64,000 nt of DNA, from positions 52,159 to 116,158 of the forward strand of contig CAYQCE010000001.1 in the NCBI GenBank assembly GCA_964415885.1, read 5' to 3'. Every line of letters begins with the position of its first letter. Position 1 is the first letter of the stretch. A program made the position numbers and the translations under genes. The notes beneath the pieces were generated by a model. The model did no database searches. It saw only the letters and a list, made by a program, of their open reading frames with translations, and was not told the origin of the DNA. This stretch comes from CAYQCE01 sp964415885 (GTDB lineage Bacteria; Zixibacteria; MSB-5A5; JAABVY01; JAHJOQ01). Positions 53,697 through 61,440 of this stretch are shown here, piece after piece.

Positions 53697-55088
53697 CTAT
53701 TTCATCAGAAGCATCTTCCTGGCTTGCGAGTAAGACCCGGACTCCACCCTGTAGAAGTAGATTCCACTGGCGACCTTGTTCCCATTGCCGTTCGTTCCAT
53801 TCCACTGAAACTCATGCGTTCCGGCGGAGAAGTAGTCGTCAGCCAGAGTTTTGACAACTCTGCCGAGTATGTTGTATATCTCGATCTTGACTTTTGCATC
53901 GCTCGGTAGATAGAGCGAAACAGTGGTCGTCGGGTTGAACGGGTTCGGATAGTTCTGTGCGGTTATACCAGACGCAGCCGAGGGGTCCGGACCCGGGAGG
54001 TCATCGCCGACAACATTCATCGTCGCACAGTCGGAATCCTGCGCCTCACCGCTTGTCGCGGTCACGCAAAACGTGTAACTGCCGTTAAACGGCGGTGCAC
54101 TGATCATGAACTCGTGGGAGATAACATCTCCAGCCGCCATCATGATCGGAATCGCAGGAAACACGAATGTAGTGTCCAGAGGGCCGAACGAAACGGTTGC
54201 TTCGAGCTGCAATTGTATCTCGGCAGCTTCATCTCCGCAATTGATGAGCTCGAAATAGCCCGATCCCTGAGTGGGTCCGTTTTCAACAACAAGAGTATCG
54301 GGCAGCTCGAGATCAACTTCGACACACTCGGTTGTTTCCGGCGCAAGAAGAGGTTGTTCGATTATCTGTCCGAAGACATTGTTGGTAAAATCTGTAACTG
54401 CCGCCGCAATCTCGTCCTCAGATATGGTTTCGTTATAGTCGGCGAGCAGGTCTTCTTTGCTCGTGCTGTAGTTACTTCCCGGAGCCGTTGAAGTAGGCTC
54501 GAAACCGCCCATTCCAGCGACCTCCATCGTAGCACAGTCCTCATCGACAGCATCGCCACTCGTTGCAGTCACGCAGAACGTGTAGCTGCCATCGAATGGA
54601 GGCACGCCAAATGTCAGCTCGCGAGAGACAACTTCACCCGCTCCAAGAGTGACCGGGATGCCGCCGATGGCGAAAGTCGTATCAAATATGTCTCCGATGA
54701 CAACCGTTGCTTCGAGGTCGAGCAGTATCTCTGCAGCTTCGTCGCCGCAATTCACGATCTCGAAATACCCGGATGCAACCGGTGGATTCCCGCCTGCCGG
54801 ATCAAATTCAACGAGTGCCGGCAGCTCGATGTCAACTTCGACACAGGCAGATGTCGAAGGGGAAAGTCGAGGTCCGCTGTTCGGTACAATGTCCGCGGCG
54901 AGATGCTCGACGAAGTCCTCTATCTGCTGCTGAATTGCTGCGTCGACCTCCGAACCGTTGGCGTGATGCTGTGCTTCGGTGTTATCTGAGTGCGAGCCGA
55001 TTAATCCCGGAGATACCTCGGCCGTGCCAACCTGGACCATTAATGCCAGAATCACGAGACTCGATAGAATGCAGATGGTTCTCTTCAT
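53697..55088 (-). CDS. Secreted duplicated-domain protein with type IX secretion sorting tail
   Basis: The 463-residue product has a signal peptide (about 3-22) and two copies of a roughly 115-residue beta-rich domain (about 75-190 and 240-355). Each begins CVEVDIELP/CVEVDLELP, contains SGYFEIVNCGDEAAEI and ends PPFDGSYTFCVTATSGDA. The C-terminus is a Por/type IX sorting domain with NYPNPFNPTTTVSLYLP, GRVVKTL and ASGIYFYRVESG. Such tails send proteins through the PorSS to the cell surface. The paired cysteines could form disulfides. The ATG at 55088 has GGAG six bases upstream; a second possible start at 55124 has GAGGAG three bases before its ATG. Confidence 0.8.
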   Translation of the reverse strand: MKRTICILSSLVILALMVQVGTAEVSPGLIGSHSDNTEAQHHANGSEVDAAIQQQIEDFVEHLAADIVPNSGPRLSPSTSACVEVDIELPALVEFDPAGGNPPVASGYFEIVNCGDEAAEILLDLEATVVIGDIFDTTFAIGGIPVTLGAGEVVSRELTFGVPPFDGSYTFCVTATSGDAVDEDCATMEVAGMGGFEPTSTAPGSNYSTSKEDLLADYNETISEDEIAAAVTDFTNNVFGQIIEQPLLAPETTECVEVDLELPDTLVVENGPTQGSGYFELINCGDEAAEIQLQLEATVSFGPLDTTFVFPAIPIMMAAGDVISHEFMISAPPFNGSYTFCVTATSGEAQDSDCATMNVVGDDLPGPDPSAASGITAQNYPNPFNPTTTVSLYLPSDAKVKIEIYNILGRVVKTLADDYFSAGTHEFQWNGTNGNGNKVASGIYFYRVESGSYSQARKMLLMK

Positions 55089-55474
55089 TGTTAACTCCAA
55101 TCCTTGTAGTGAACGGTATACCATTTTCTCCTCGAAAAATGTGGCAGATCAAACTCCTCAATCAATTACGGTTAATCACCAGCTCATGCGACTGAGCGGT
55201 TATTGCTCGGTACAGCGTTATAATCTACCCTTCAGCATCACAGATCTCTTACCGTTGACGAACTCCTGTTCGTCGACCGAACTGAGCGGTGCGACTGTGT
55301 GAAACTTTTCCGTCTATTTTCGAGATTTCGAAGTTAGTACACAATCGCCACTTCACTATTGGAGAGAACCGAGACTGCTGATTTGATACGAGTTTTTGTG
55401 AGGATGTTCTATTGAAAAGCAACCAGCACCCGGGAACCGGCCACTTTATCCAAGAGGGCTGATGGATCGAACGT
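55089..55474. other. Intergenic region between the sorting-tail gene and the subtilisin gene
   Basis: No coding region is supported here. The short sequence CGACTGAGCGGT at 55189-55200 is matched by CGAACTGAGCGGT at 55279 with one inserted base. A promoter for the sorting-tail gene could not be fixed. Confidence 0.3.
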
Positions 55475-56905
55475 CTAACGATAGCAGGGCTCGAAGGGGA
55501 CGTTTCCATTGGTAATCTTCTCGATCATGCTGACCACATCATCGATATCTACTTTTCCGTCACAGTTGATATCACAGCGACGATGGTCTATTCTTCCACC
55601 CGCATTAGGCCTGCCACTGTGAACATATTGCTGCAACAAGCCGAGGTCCTGTTCATCTCTTGTGCCGGAAAGATCGAGGTCACCAATTGTAAGACTCAGA
55701 ACTGCCTCAAAAACATCCAGCGCACCGTAGCCATAGTTGTAGTCGGGAGGTGTTATTGTCCCCCAGAGCAGATCGTTACGAGCAGTGATCCGGAGGTGTT
55801 CCTGCACGTCCACGGTCGAAACATCTGCAGCTATAGCCTTGATCAGAGCGATAGTTCCGGACACGAGCGGTGCCGAGAAGGATGTCCCACTCCAGGTTCC
55901 CCAGTCATATTCCCCCGGAAGCGCTCCGTATAGATTGACTCCTGGAGCACAGAGGTCAAGATAGTCGCCATAATTCGCGAAGTCGGCAAGAATCTCGAGT
56001 GTGTCTATAGATGTGACGGCAACGACTACCGGGTCCAAAGCAGGATACTGTCCCGCGTCTGAACTCTCGTTGCCCGCGGATGCCACAAGTGCAACCCCGT
56101 TTTGGTATGCATTGAGAATCGCCTCTTCCAGCACAGCTTCAGCCGATTCGGCTCCGCAACTCAGATTTATGACCGAGGCACCATGATTTACGGCCCAGTC
56201 CACTGCCTGGGCGACAGCAAATTGATCACCAATGCCGCTTTCATCGAACGCACGAAGTGGCATGATCGAGCAGTCAGGAGCCACCAGCAATACCATGCTC
56301 GTCACAAAAGTACCATGTCCAAAAAGCGGACCGGCTATTTCCGATGCGTCCCCGTCAGGAGTTATAAAATCATGCTGAAACACCGTGCTCGTTGCCGCGA
56401 TCAGAGGATGATCAAAGACGACTCCGTTGTCTATGACAGCCACTATCTGACCTTCACCTGTCGTTACGAAATGAGCCGAGTCGACGCTGGTGTTGTAAAC
56501 GCCGGGCTGTGTATAGTAGGAGGAAGGACTCACTCCTTTTGCAAATGTCACATGTTTCTGATCAGGGAACCCCTGACTCATCTGTGATGTCTCAGGTAAT
56601 GACATCGATTTATTGCTATGTGCATAAGCGACCACAGCATTGGCACCTATCTCACTGACAACACTGTCCACAGGAAGTTCTTCGGGGAAAGCGATGAGGT
56701 AGGCAGACATGCCTTGTATGCTGTCAACAACCTGCGCACCTATAGCATTGGCAATCGCAGCGATATTGGCGTTTCCCTTCATCTTAACCACCGCTTGTCC
56801 TGGAACAACCGGGCCGGAAGCAGCCGCGGTAGTGATTCCAGCGAATAACAAGATAGCTGAGAAGAGCACCCACAAGGGCTTGTTAACGTGATTGTCGTTC
56901 TTCAT
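55475..56905 (-). CDS. Secreted subtilisin-family serine protease with dockerin tail
   Basis: The 476-residue S8 protease has a signal peptide (about 10-30), an I9-like propeptide (about 32-105) and a catalytic triad. Asp159 lies in VIDNG, His197 in FGHGTFV and Ser342 in SGTSFSAP, with the usual oxyanion Asn in AGNES (N279). A dockerin-type pair with DLDLSGTRDEQD and CDINCDGKVDIDD ends the protein (about 408-470). It should be exported and mature by autocleavage. It lies 19 bases downstream of the CHAT-protease gene and is very likely in the same operon, so its expression may be tied to the ECF sigma factor upstream. Confidence 0.88.
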   Translation of the reverse strand: MKNDNHVNKPLWVLFSAILLFAGITTAAASGPVVPGQAVVKMKGNANIAAIANAIGAQVVDSIQGMSAYLIAFPEELPVDSVVSEIGANAVVAYAHSNKSMSLPETSQMSQGFPDQKHVTFAKGVSPSSYYTQPGVYNTSVDSAHFVTTGEGQIVAVIDNGVVFDHPLIAATSTVFQHDFITPDGDASEIAGPLFGHGTFVTSMVLLVAPDCSIMPLRAFDESGIGDQFAVAQAVDWAVNHGASVINLSCGAESAEAVLEEAILNAYQNGVALVASAGNESSDAGQYPALDPVVVAVTSIDTLEILADFANYGDYLDLCAPGVNLYGALPGEYDWGTWSGTSFSAPLVSGTIALIKAIAADVSTVDVQEHLRITARNDLLWGTITPPDYNYGYGALDVFEAVLSLTIGDLDLSGTRDEQDLGLLQQYVHSGRPNAGGRIDHRRCDINCDGKVDIDDVVSMIEKITNGNVPFEPCYR

Positions 56906-56924
56906 AGTATGTTATGCCCTTTCT

Positions 56925-59690
56925 TCACTTCGTGCCCAGCATTACAAAGGCCCCCCAGTAGGCGGGGTTCCGAGTCGCTTTTTCAATTTCGTTCACTGCG
57001 TGACGATACGATGCCGGCACATCATCACTGTCACGGAGATTTCTGTAGAACTCTCTCATGAACGTCATGGTAATCTCATCAGTGACTGTCCAGAGTGTCG
57101 CGAGAACATGTCGCGCGCCAGCCTGATAGAAGGCCTTTGCGAGACTGAACGAGTTCCCATAATATAGCCCCGGAGCAGCGGTTTGGCAACCGGAGATAGT
57201 AACTAAGTTCGCATCGAGTCTCGACCCGAACAGATCAAATGGAAAAAACGGCCCGTCTTCCAACAGCATACGTGAGAAAAGCGGATTTTCGCACGAGCGC
57301 GAGGCGTGTGTTGCTATGTGCAGGAATCCGTCGACGTCTCTCAATTGACGGGCTAACTCGCCCCGTGTGGCAGTGCCCTCATAGAATAGTGTCGAGTTTG
57401 GAAATGTCTGTTTGACCTCTCTGCACTCAGCATCGACAAACGGGAGTGTGTCCGATGTTACACCGAAAATCGCGTTTCGGGTAGTGGTGAATCCGAAGCC
57501 GGAACTTGTCTCCACTCGCAGATCCTCCGGCTTAACCGCATGACTGATTTGGTAGCTGTCCTTCAGATACTGCCCTCTTCGACCGCGTAAAGCCGTAAAG
57601 GGTATCTGATTCAGATCGCCCTCGGTGAGGAGAACCAGTTGGTCGCCATCGATGTGAGGCTCGAGCGGCTCGAACAGCATCTCATGGATTTGCTGCAGAT
57701 ATGCGGCTGCGGTTTCCGACACCGTATTTGAAGATCGACGGTATTTAACGGTACTCTCAAAGACAAATGTCAGCTTTCGGATCGAGGCGTGCAGTTCACT
57801 CGCAGACGAATTCAGGTCTATAAACATCGTCTCTCCCGACCGGTGAATGAACGCACCAATCTTGTGATTTCGCGCAACGAAACTAATGAGCGTGGTATCT
57901 CGAGGGACATTCAGTCCCTCAGGCTGAGTCGTTCGGATTCTTTCGGTATTCCTGCTGCGTTCTCGATACAATTGCGTGCGTGCCTTTCTCTCATAGTACC
58001 AGAGGCGGTTTTCGATTTTCGCCAGAGATGGTGAATCCACAGCGGACCTGATCTCAGCCTTGGGCAGGCTCTCCATCCGGTGCAGAGTTGCGCGCAGACC
58101 ATCGATCGTATCGAGCAGTTCCTCGGAGACCTTCCCGGCAACGTTTGCCCGCGTAGCCGGTGATTCGTTGATCAGCGATAGACCGCGGAGACTCGAGTGA
58201 AATGCATCCTCAACCCTGTCCAGTCTAAGCAGACACTCCATGGCATTGAGATAGCAACTGTATTTATCGGCAGCAAAAAGAAGCCTCACCTCATCGGGAA
58301 AGAGGCTGGAGATCATTTTCTCTACTGCATCGATTGACGATTGATAATGTGATAGTGCGCGCCGAAACTGTGACTGACCGAAGTAGAAATCTCCCAAAGC
58401 ATTCTGCAGGCCGTATCTTTGATACTCTGCCATTCTCGCTTTTTTCAGTTTTCCGGCGAGGAAACTGAAATCGCTTGACCGTCCGGAAGCCGCGAATGAG
58501 CACAATCGAGTAATCTGTGTGTCAATTTTTCTGCGCACATCGCCGGCCTTCGAGAAGTGCCTTTCGGCTTCTTCAGAAATTCGCAGTGCGGATTTGTGTC
58601 TGTTACGCTTCTGCAGAAGCTTCGCTCTGGCATGTTTGACCATACCAATCCAGAGCGCGTTCCCCTCCCGAAGGAAAAGCTTCTCGGCCTTTCTCAATCT
58701 CTCGGCGGCGTGCCTTTGGTCGCCGAGTTCCAGTTTAGCAATCGCTACGAAGTAGTGGCTCTTTCCTTCCTCATATCTCATTCCGAAATCCCGGAATTCG
58801 GAAGCTGCCCCCTCTCCGAGCAGGATCGCGGATCCCATCTGATTAAGCTGGATATTTATCTCGGCCATGTCCAGCCTGGAAAGTGCTGCCGCACGTTTGT
58901 CGCCGAGTTCCAAAAACGTATCGAGCACATCCTCAAACTCAGTGAGCGCCTCGGAGTATCTCGTTTCGAGGAATAGGATATAGGCCACGGCATATCTGGC
59001 TTGACACTCAGCTATCTCCATTCTAGCATCACTGTAGATATCAGCCGAAGCCAGATACAAAGATTTGGCCTTGCCCAAGTTGCCCAGGTTTGTGTAGACG
59101 TTTGCCCGGTTGTAGTCGACGATGGCGAGTGGGATACCACCGTCTTTGGCAAATACCTTCCTCGCCTTGTCGTAGTACTGAAGAGCGAGTCTGTTTTTGT
59201 CCATCCTGTGGTAGACGTTGCCAACATTCGTCAAACTCTGAGCCAAATCCACAATGAGCCGTTTGCTTCGGAAGAACCGGATCGCCTTCCTACCGGTCTC
59301 AATGGCCTGCTTGTAGCGGCCCAGATACATGTTAACCTCTATCAGACCCTTCCGCAGCCTGGCTGCAGCCTCATAATTGCGATATCGCTGAAACAACTCC
59401 AGAGCTCGACTGTAGATTTTGAGAGCAGCTTCAAAGTCTCCGATCCAGAGGCGGTAACGCGCATTGAGAGAGATTATCCGGGCTTCGTATTGCCGGGGCA
59501 GGAGTTTGACGAACCTCTGCGCTTCTGAAGCGAAAATCTCAGCGTCCGACAGGTCTTTCCGCAGGAGGAAGTTCATTCCTTCATCGAGATTGTCGAGAAA
59601 AGCCTCAATATCGCCGTCGTATTCGTCTCTCAATATGGCGTCAAAAGAGCTGCGATCGACGAGCCGTTTCTGGTCGGACAGTGTTATCAT
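56925..59690 (-). CDS. TPR-CHAT caspase-like protease
   Basis: The 921-residue cytoplasmic protein has about ten tetratricopeptide-type repeats (about 60-440), a linker with coiled-coil tendency (about 500-600) and a C-terminal CHAT domain. The likely dyad is His795 in FLHIATHAS and Cys835 in TISGCQTAAPG; YWGAFVMLG closes the domain as in other CHAT proteins. CHAT domains are caspase-relative proteases that cut protein substrates when their TPR part is triggered. No CRISPR genes are nearby, so this is not the Csx29 (TPR-CHAT) setting. The gene begins in a four-base overlap with the preceding sigma-partner gene and lies before a secreted subtilisin gene. Confidence 0.85.
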   Translation of the reverse strand: MITLSDQKRLVDRSSFDAILRDEYDGDIEAFLDNLDEGMNFLLRKDLSDAEIFASEAQRFVKLLPRQYEARIISLNARYRLWIGDFEAALKIYSRALELFQRYRNYEAAARLRKGLIEVNMYLGRYKQAIETGRKAIRFFRSKRLIVDLAQSLTNVGNVYHRMDKNRLALQYYDKARKVFAKDGGIPLAIVDYNRANVYTNLGNLGKAKSLYLASADIYSDARMEIAECQARYAVAYILFLETRYSEALTEFEDVLDTFLELGDKRAAALSRLDMAEINIQLNQMGSAILLGEGAASEFRDFGMRYEEGKSHYFVAIAKLELGDQRHAAERLRKAEKLFLREGNALWIGMVKHARAKLLQKRNRHKSALRISEEAERHFSKAGDVRRKIDTQITRLCSFAASGRSSDFSFLAGKLKKARMAEYQRYGLQNALGDFYFGQSQFRRALSHYQSSIDAVEKMISSLFPDEVRLLFAADKYSCYLNAMECLLRLDRVEDAFHSSLRGLSLINESPATRANVAGKVSEELLDTIDGLRATLHRMESLPKAEIRSAVDSPSLAKIENRLWYYERKARTQLYRERSRNTERIRTTQPEGLNVPRDTTLISFVARNHKIGAFIHRSGETMFIDLNSSASELHASIRKLTFVFESTVKYRRSSNTVSETAAAYLQQIHEMLFEPLEPHIDGDQLVLLTEGDLNQIPFTALRGRRGQYLKDSYQISHAVKPEDLRVETSSGFGFTTTRNAIFGVTSDTLPFVDAECREVKQTFPNSTLFYEGTATRGELARQLRDVDGFLHIATHASRSCENPLFSRMLLEDGPFFPFDLFGSRLDANLVTISGCQTAAPGLYYGNSFSLAKAFYQAGARHVLATLWTVTDEITMTFMREFYRNLRDSDDVPASYRHAVNEIEKATRNPAYWGAFVMLGTK

Positions 59691-60280
59691 ACTTCGAGTC
59701 GCACTACTCCTAAAGTCTGGTTTGCCGCTTCCAAAGTCATTCGATATTTACCTCGAGCCACTCTATCAAACCTGAATACCTGGAACTCATCCGCTCGAGT
59801 CGTTATTGTGGTTCTGCTGTTCTTCAATGTCAACTTGATCCCGTTACCTCGCGGTAGACCTTCCACCCTTCCAATGAGTTCAAACGAGTCTGCACTTACC
59901 GGATGAAGCGTGATTTCGACTTCCAATTCGTCCAGCCTGAACTTCAGGTCTCTGGCCTCCACTGTTGCCGGTCTCACACCGTCCGGTCTTGGGACGCAGC
60001 TTGAGTCGAAAACTCTGACACCATGGGGGATGCTCTTTGACTCAGAACCCGCTTTGAAGTCCTCGAATAGTTCTCTTGCCAATCGATGCACTGACAATCG
60101 CGCCTCAATTGACCTCAGTGATTCTCCCGCATTCAGCATATCCTTGACAAGGGTAACGAACTCACCCAACTCGTCATCCGTCTTCAGCAGAGCCTCAAAC
60201 TTCGCCCGTTGCTCCGGATTCAGTCTGTTCCGGACAAACTGTATAGCTGCTTCTATTTTGTTTTCGTGATCGTCTCTCAT
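59687..60280 (-). CDS. Probable ECF sigma-factor partner (anti-sigma-like) protein
   Basis: The 197-residue protein has an N-terminal helical region (about 5-80; AAIQFVRNRLNPEQRAKFEALL) that resembles a sigma-binding anti-sigma start in position and size. A C-terminal beta-rich domain (about 105-195) holds phrases such as LKFRLDELEVEITLHP and QVFRFDRVARGKYRMTLE. It has neither the HxxxCxxC zinc motif of ZAS anti-sigma factors nor a membrane helix, so the role is inferred from gene order. It lies 43 bases after the ECF gene and overlaps the CHAT gene by four bases. The ATG at 60280 has AGGTG five bases before it. Confidence 0.6.
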   Translation of the reverse strand: MRDDHENKIEAAIQFVRNRLNPEQRAKFEALLKTDDELGEFVTLVKDMLNAGESLRSIEARLSVHRLARELFEDFKAGSESKSIPHGVRVFDSSCVPRPDGVRPATVEARDLKFRLDELEVEITLHPVSADSFELIGRVEGLPRGNGIKLTLKNSRTTITTRADEFQVFRFDRVARGKYRMTLEAANQTLGVVRLEV

Positions 60281-60323
60281 ATCACACCTACACATAAGAG
60301 CAATTGGGACCAAATGATAATAC

Positions 60324-60896
60324 TCATAAATCGTACCCCTTTCTCTTAAGAATCTTCCGCAGTTTCGACAGACAGCGCGCCCTCGTGGGGCCTATCGAAG
60401 ACTCCGGTATGCCGAGCCTCTGCGAGATATCTTGATACTTGGGACTACTCTCATCAAAGAACAGGCTCCACATCAGTTTCGACTCCTTCTCCGACAGGCT
60501 GAGCACAGCGGCAATGAGAGTATCCCGCCTCTGTTCAGCCTCCAAAATCTCCTCAGGATTCCTTCTCTCTCCGGATGCCGTGCGTAACAGCTGCGTGTTC
60601 AATATTCGCTTCAGTGTACGATCTCTGTTTTTCATTCTCAGTGCTTCTCGCCGCGCTGTTACTGAAGTAAACGAAAGCAGCCTCTCCGCAGACTTCAGTT
60701 TTTTCAGGTTTTGGAGCAGCAGGTAACAAACCTGACCGAAAACCTCGATACTCTCATCTCGCGCCAGGTTCATAGACCTGCAAACGCCGAAAATCGAAGG
60801 AGTGATTATATTGACCAGTTCATCCCACGCCTGCTCACTGCCGCTCAGGCATCGATCTACAAGCGATCTCAAGTACTTGGTTTTCTCTCCGGCCAT
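60324..60896 (-). CDS. ECF-family RNA polymerase sigma factor
   Basis: The 190-residue protein has the ECF sigma region 2 (SGSEQAWDELVNIITPSIFGVC... and DESIEVFGQVCYLLLQ, about 10-65) and region 4 (LSLSEKESKLMWSLFFDESSPKYQDISQRLGIPESSIGPTRARCLSKLRK, about 130-185; only its start and end are quoted in pieces). It would direct RNA polymerase to stress- or envelope-type promoters. The ATG at 60896 gives the usual ECF length; a longer start at 61013 adds 39 residues rich in Cys that do not look like sigma sequence. The downstream partner, CHAT protease and subtilisin are probably co-transcribed or regulated by it. Confidence 0.8.
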   Translation of the reverse strand: MAGEKTKYLRSLVDRCLSGSEQAWDELVNIITPSIFGVCRSMNLARDESIEVFGQVCYLLLQNLKKLKSAERLLSFTSVTARREALRMKNRDRTLKRILNTQLLRTASGERRNPEEILEAEQRRDTLIAAVLSLSEKESKLMWSLFFDESSPKYQDISQRLGIPESSIGPTRARCLSKLRKILKRKGYDL

Positions 60897-61132
60897 CTTG
60901 ATTCGGGTCTCTATATGGTAAACAGGCTCGGATACCGTCACATCTTCATTCGCATCGGTACAAATTAAGCTATCGGCTGTGAAGTCGCAACATTTCCCCC
61001 TTGCAAAACACATTTTTCAACTTTAGGGTTCTATATTCCACTTGATCGGATAAATATCACTGAATGGATCGGTAGCCCAATCCTCCTGGCCTCGCTTGTG
61101 GGCAATCGTGCCGATGTTGTGTGTCAGCGCTG

Positions 61133-61354
61133 TCAATCGTAGGCCTCAAAAGGACCCGATTCCTCGATCTTGAGTGGATGGCCTTCAAGCTGCACCGGCA
61201 GCTTGTTCCTCGATTCTTCGGTCAGTCCACTTGCAAAGACCTTGATGCAGGGGATACCATCACACAAACCAATACCCGTGCCCAGGACACCGGGAATAGA
61301 CATCAGACTTTCTGTGTGCTCTTTGAGAACGCTTTCAATCGCTTTTTTCGTCAT
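61133..61354 (-). CDS. Stand-alone copy of the Nal1-like protease pro-domain
   Basis: The 73-residue product aligns with the N-terminal pro-region of the neighbouring protease (about residues 50-140 of the 61441-63318 product). IPGVLGTGIGL matches HPDVVGTGTGL, IKVFASGLTEE matches AVVVYTTDPVT, and LPVQLEGHPLKIEESGPFEAYD (quoted in two parts) matches IPQEIEDLPVAV...GKFVIYAD. It has no signal peptide or catalytic domain. By analogy with free I9-type inhibitors of subtilisins it could be an intracellular inhibitor or chaperone of the protease, which is inference. The start is placed after a GC-rich hairpin, at ATG 61354; the ribosome-binding site is weak. Confidence 0.65.
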   Translation of the reverse strand: MTKKAIESVLKEHTESLMSIPGVLGTGIGLCDGIPCIKVFASGLTEESRNKLPVQLEGHPLKIEESGPFEAYD

Positions 61355-61375
61355 TTGTTCCAACACTATCAGGAT

Positions 61376-61402
61376 TGGCGGGGCCCCCCACAGGCCCCGC
61401 GC
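61376..61402 (-). terminator. GC-rich hairpin between protease and pro-domain genes
   Basis: GCGGGGCC and GGCCCCGC form an 8-bp stem with a seven-base loop, lying 40 bases after the protease stop on the minus strand. No T-run follows, so it may attenuate read-through from the protease into the free pro-domain gene. Confidence 0.4.
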
Positions 61403-61440
61403 AATCCCCATAATAGCCCTATCGATAGGACGAATCAATA

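Noticed and set aside
56925..59690. CRISPR-linked (Csx29-type) role for the TPR-CHAT protein
   Set aside because: No gRAMP/Cas7-11 or other cas gene lies in the neighbourhood; the partners are an ECF sigma factor and a subtilisin.
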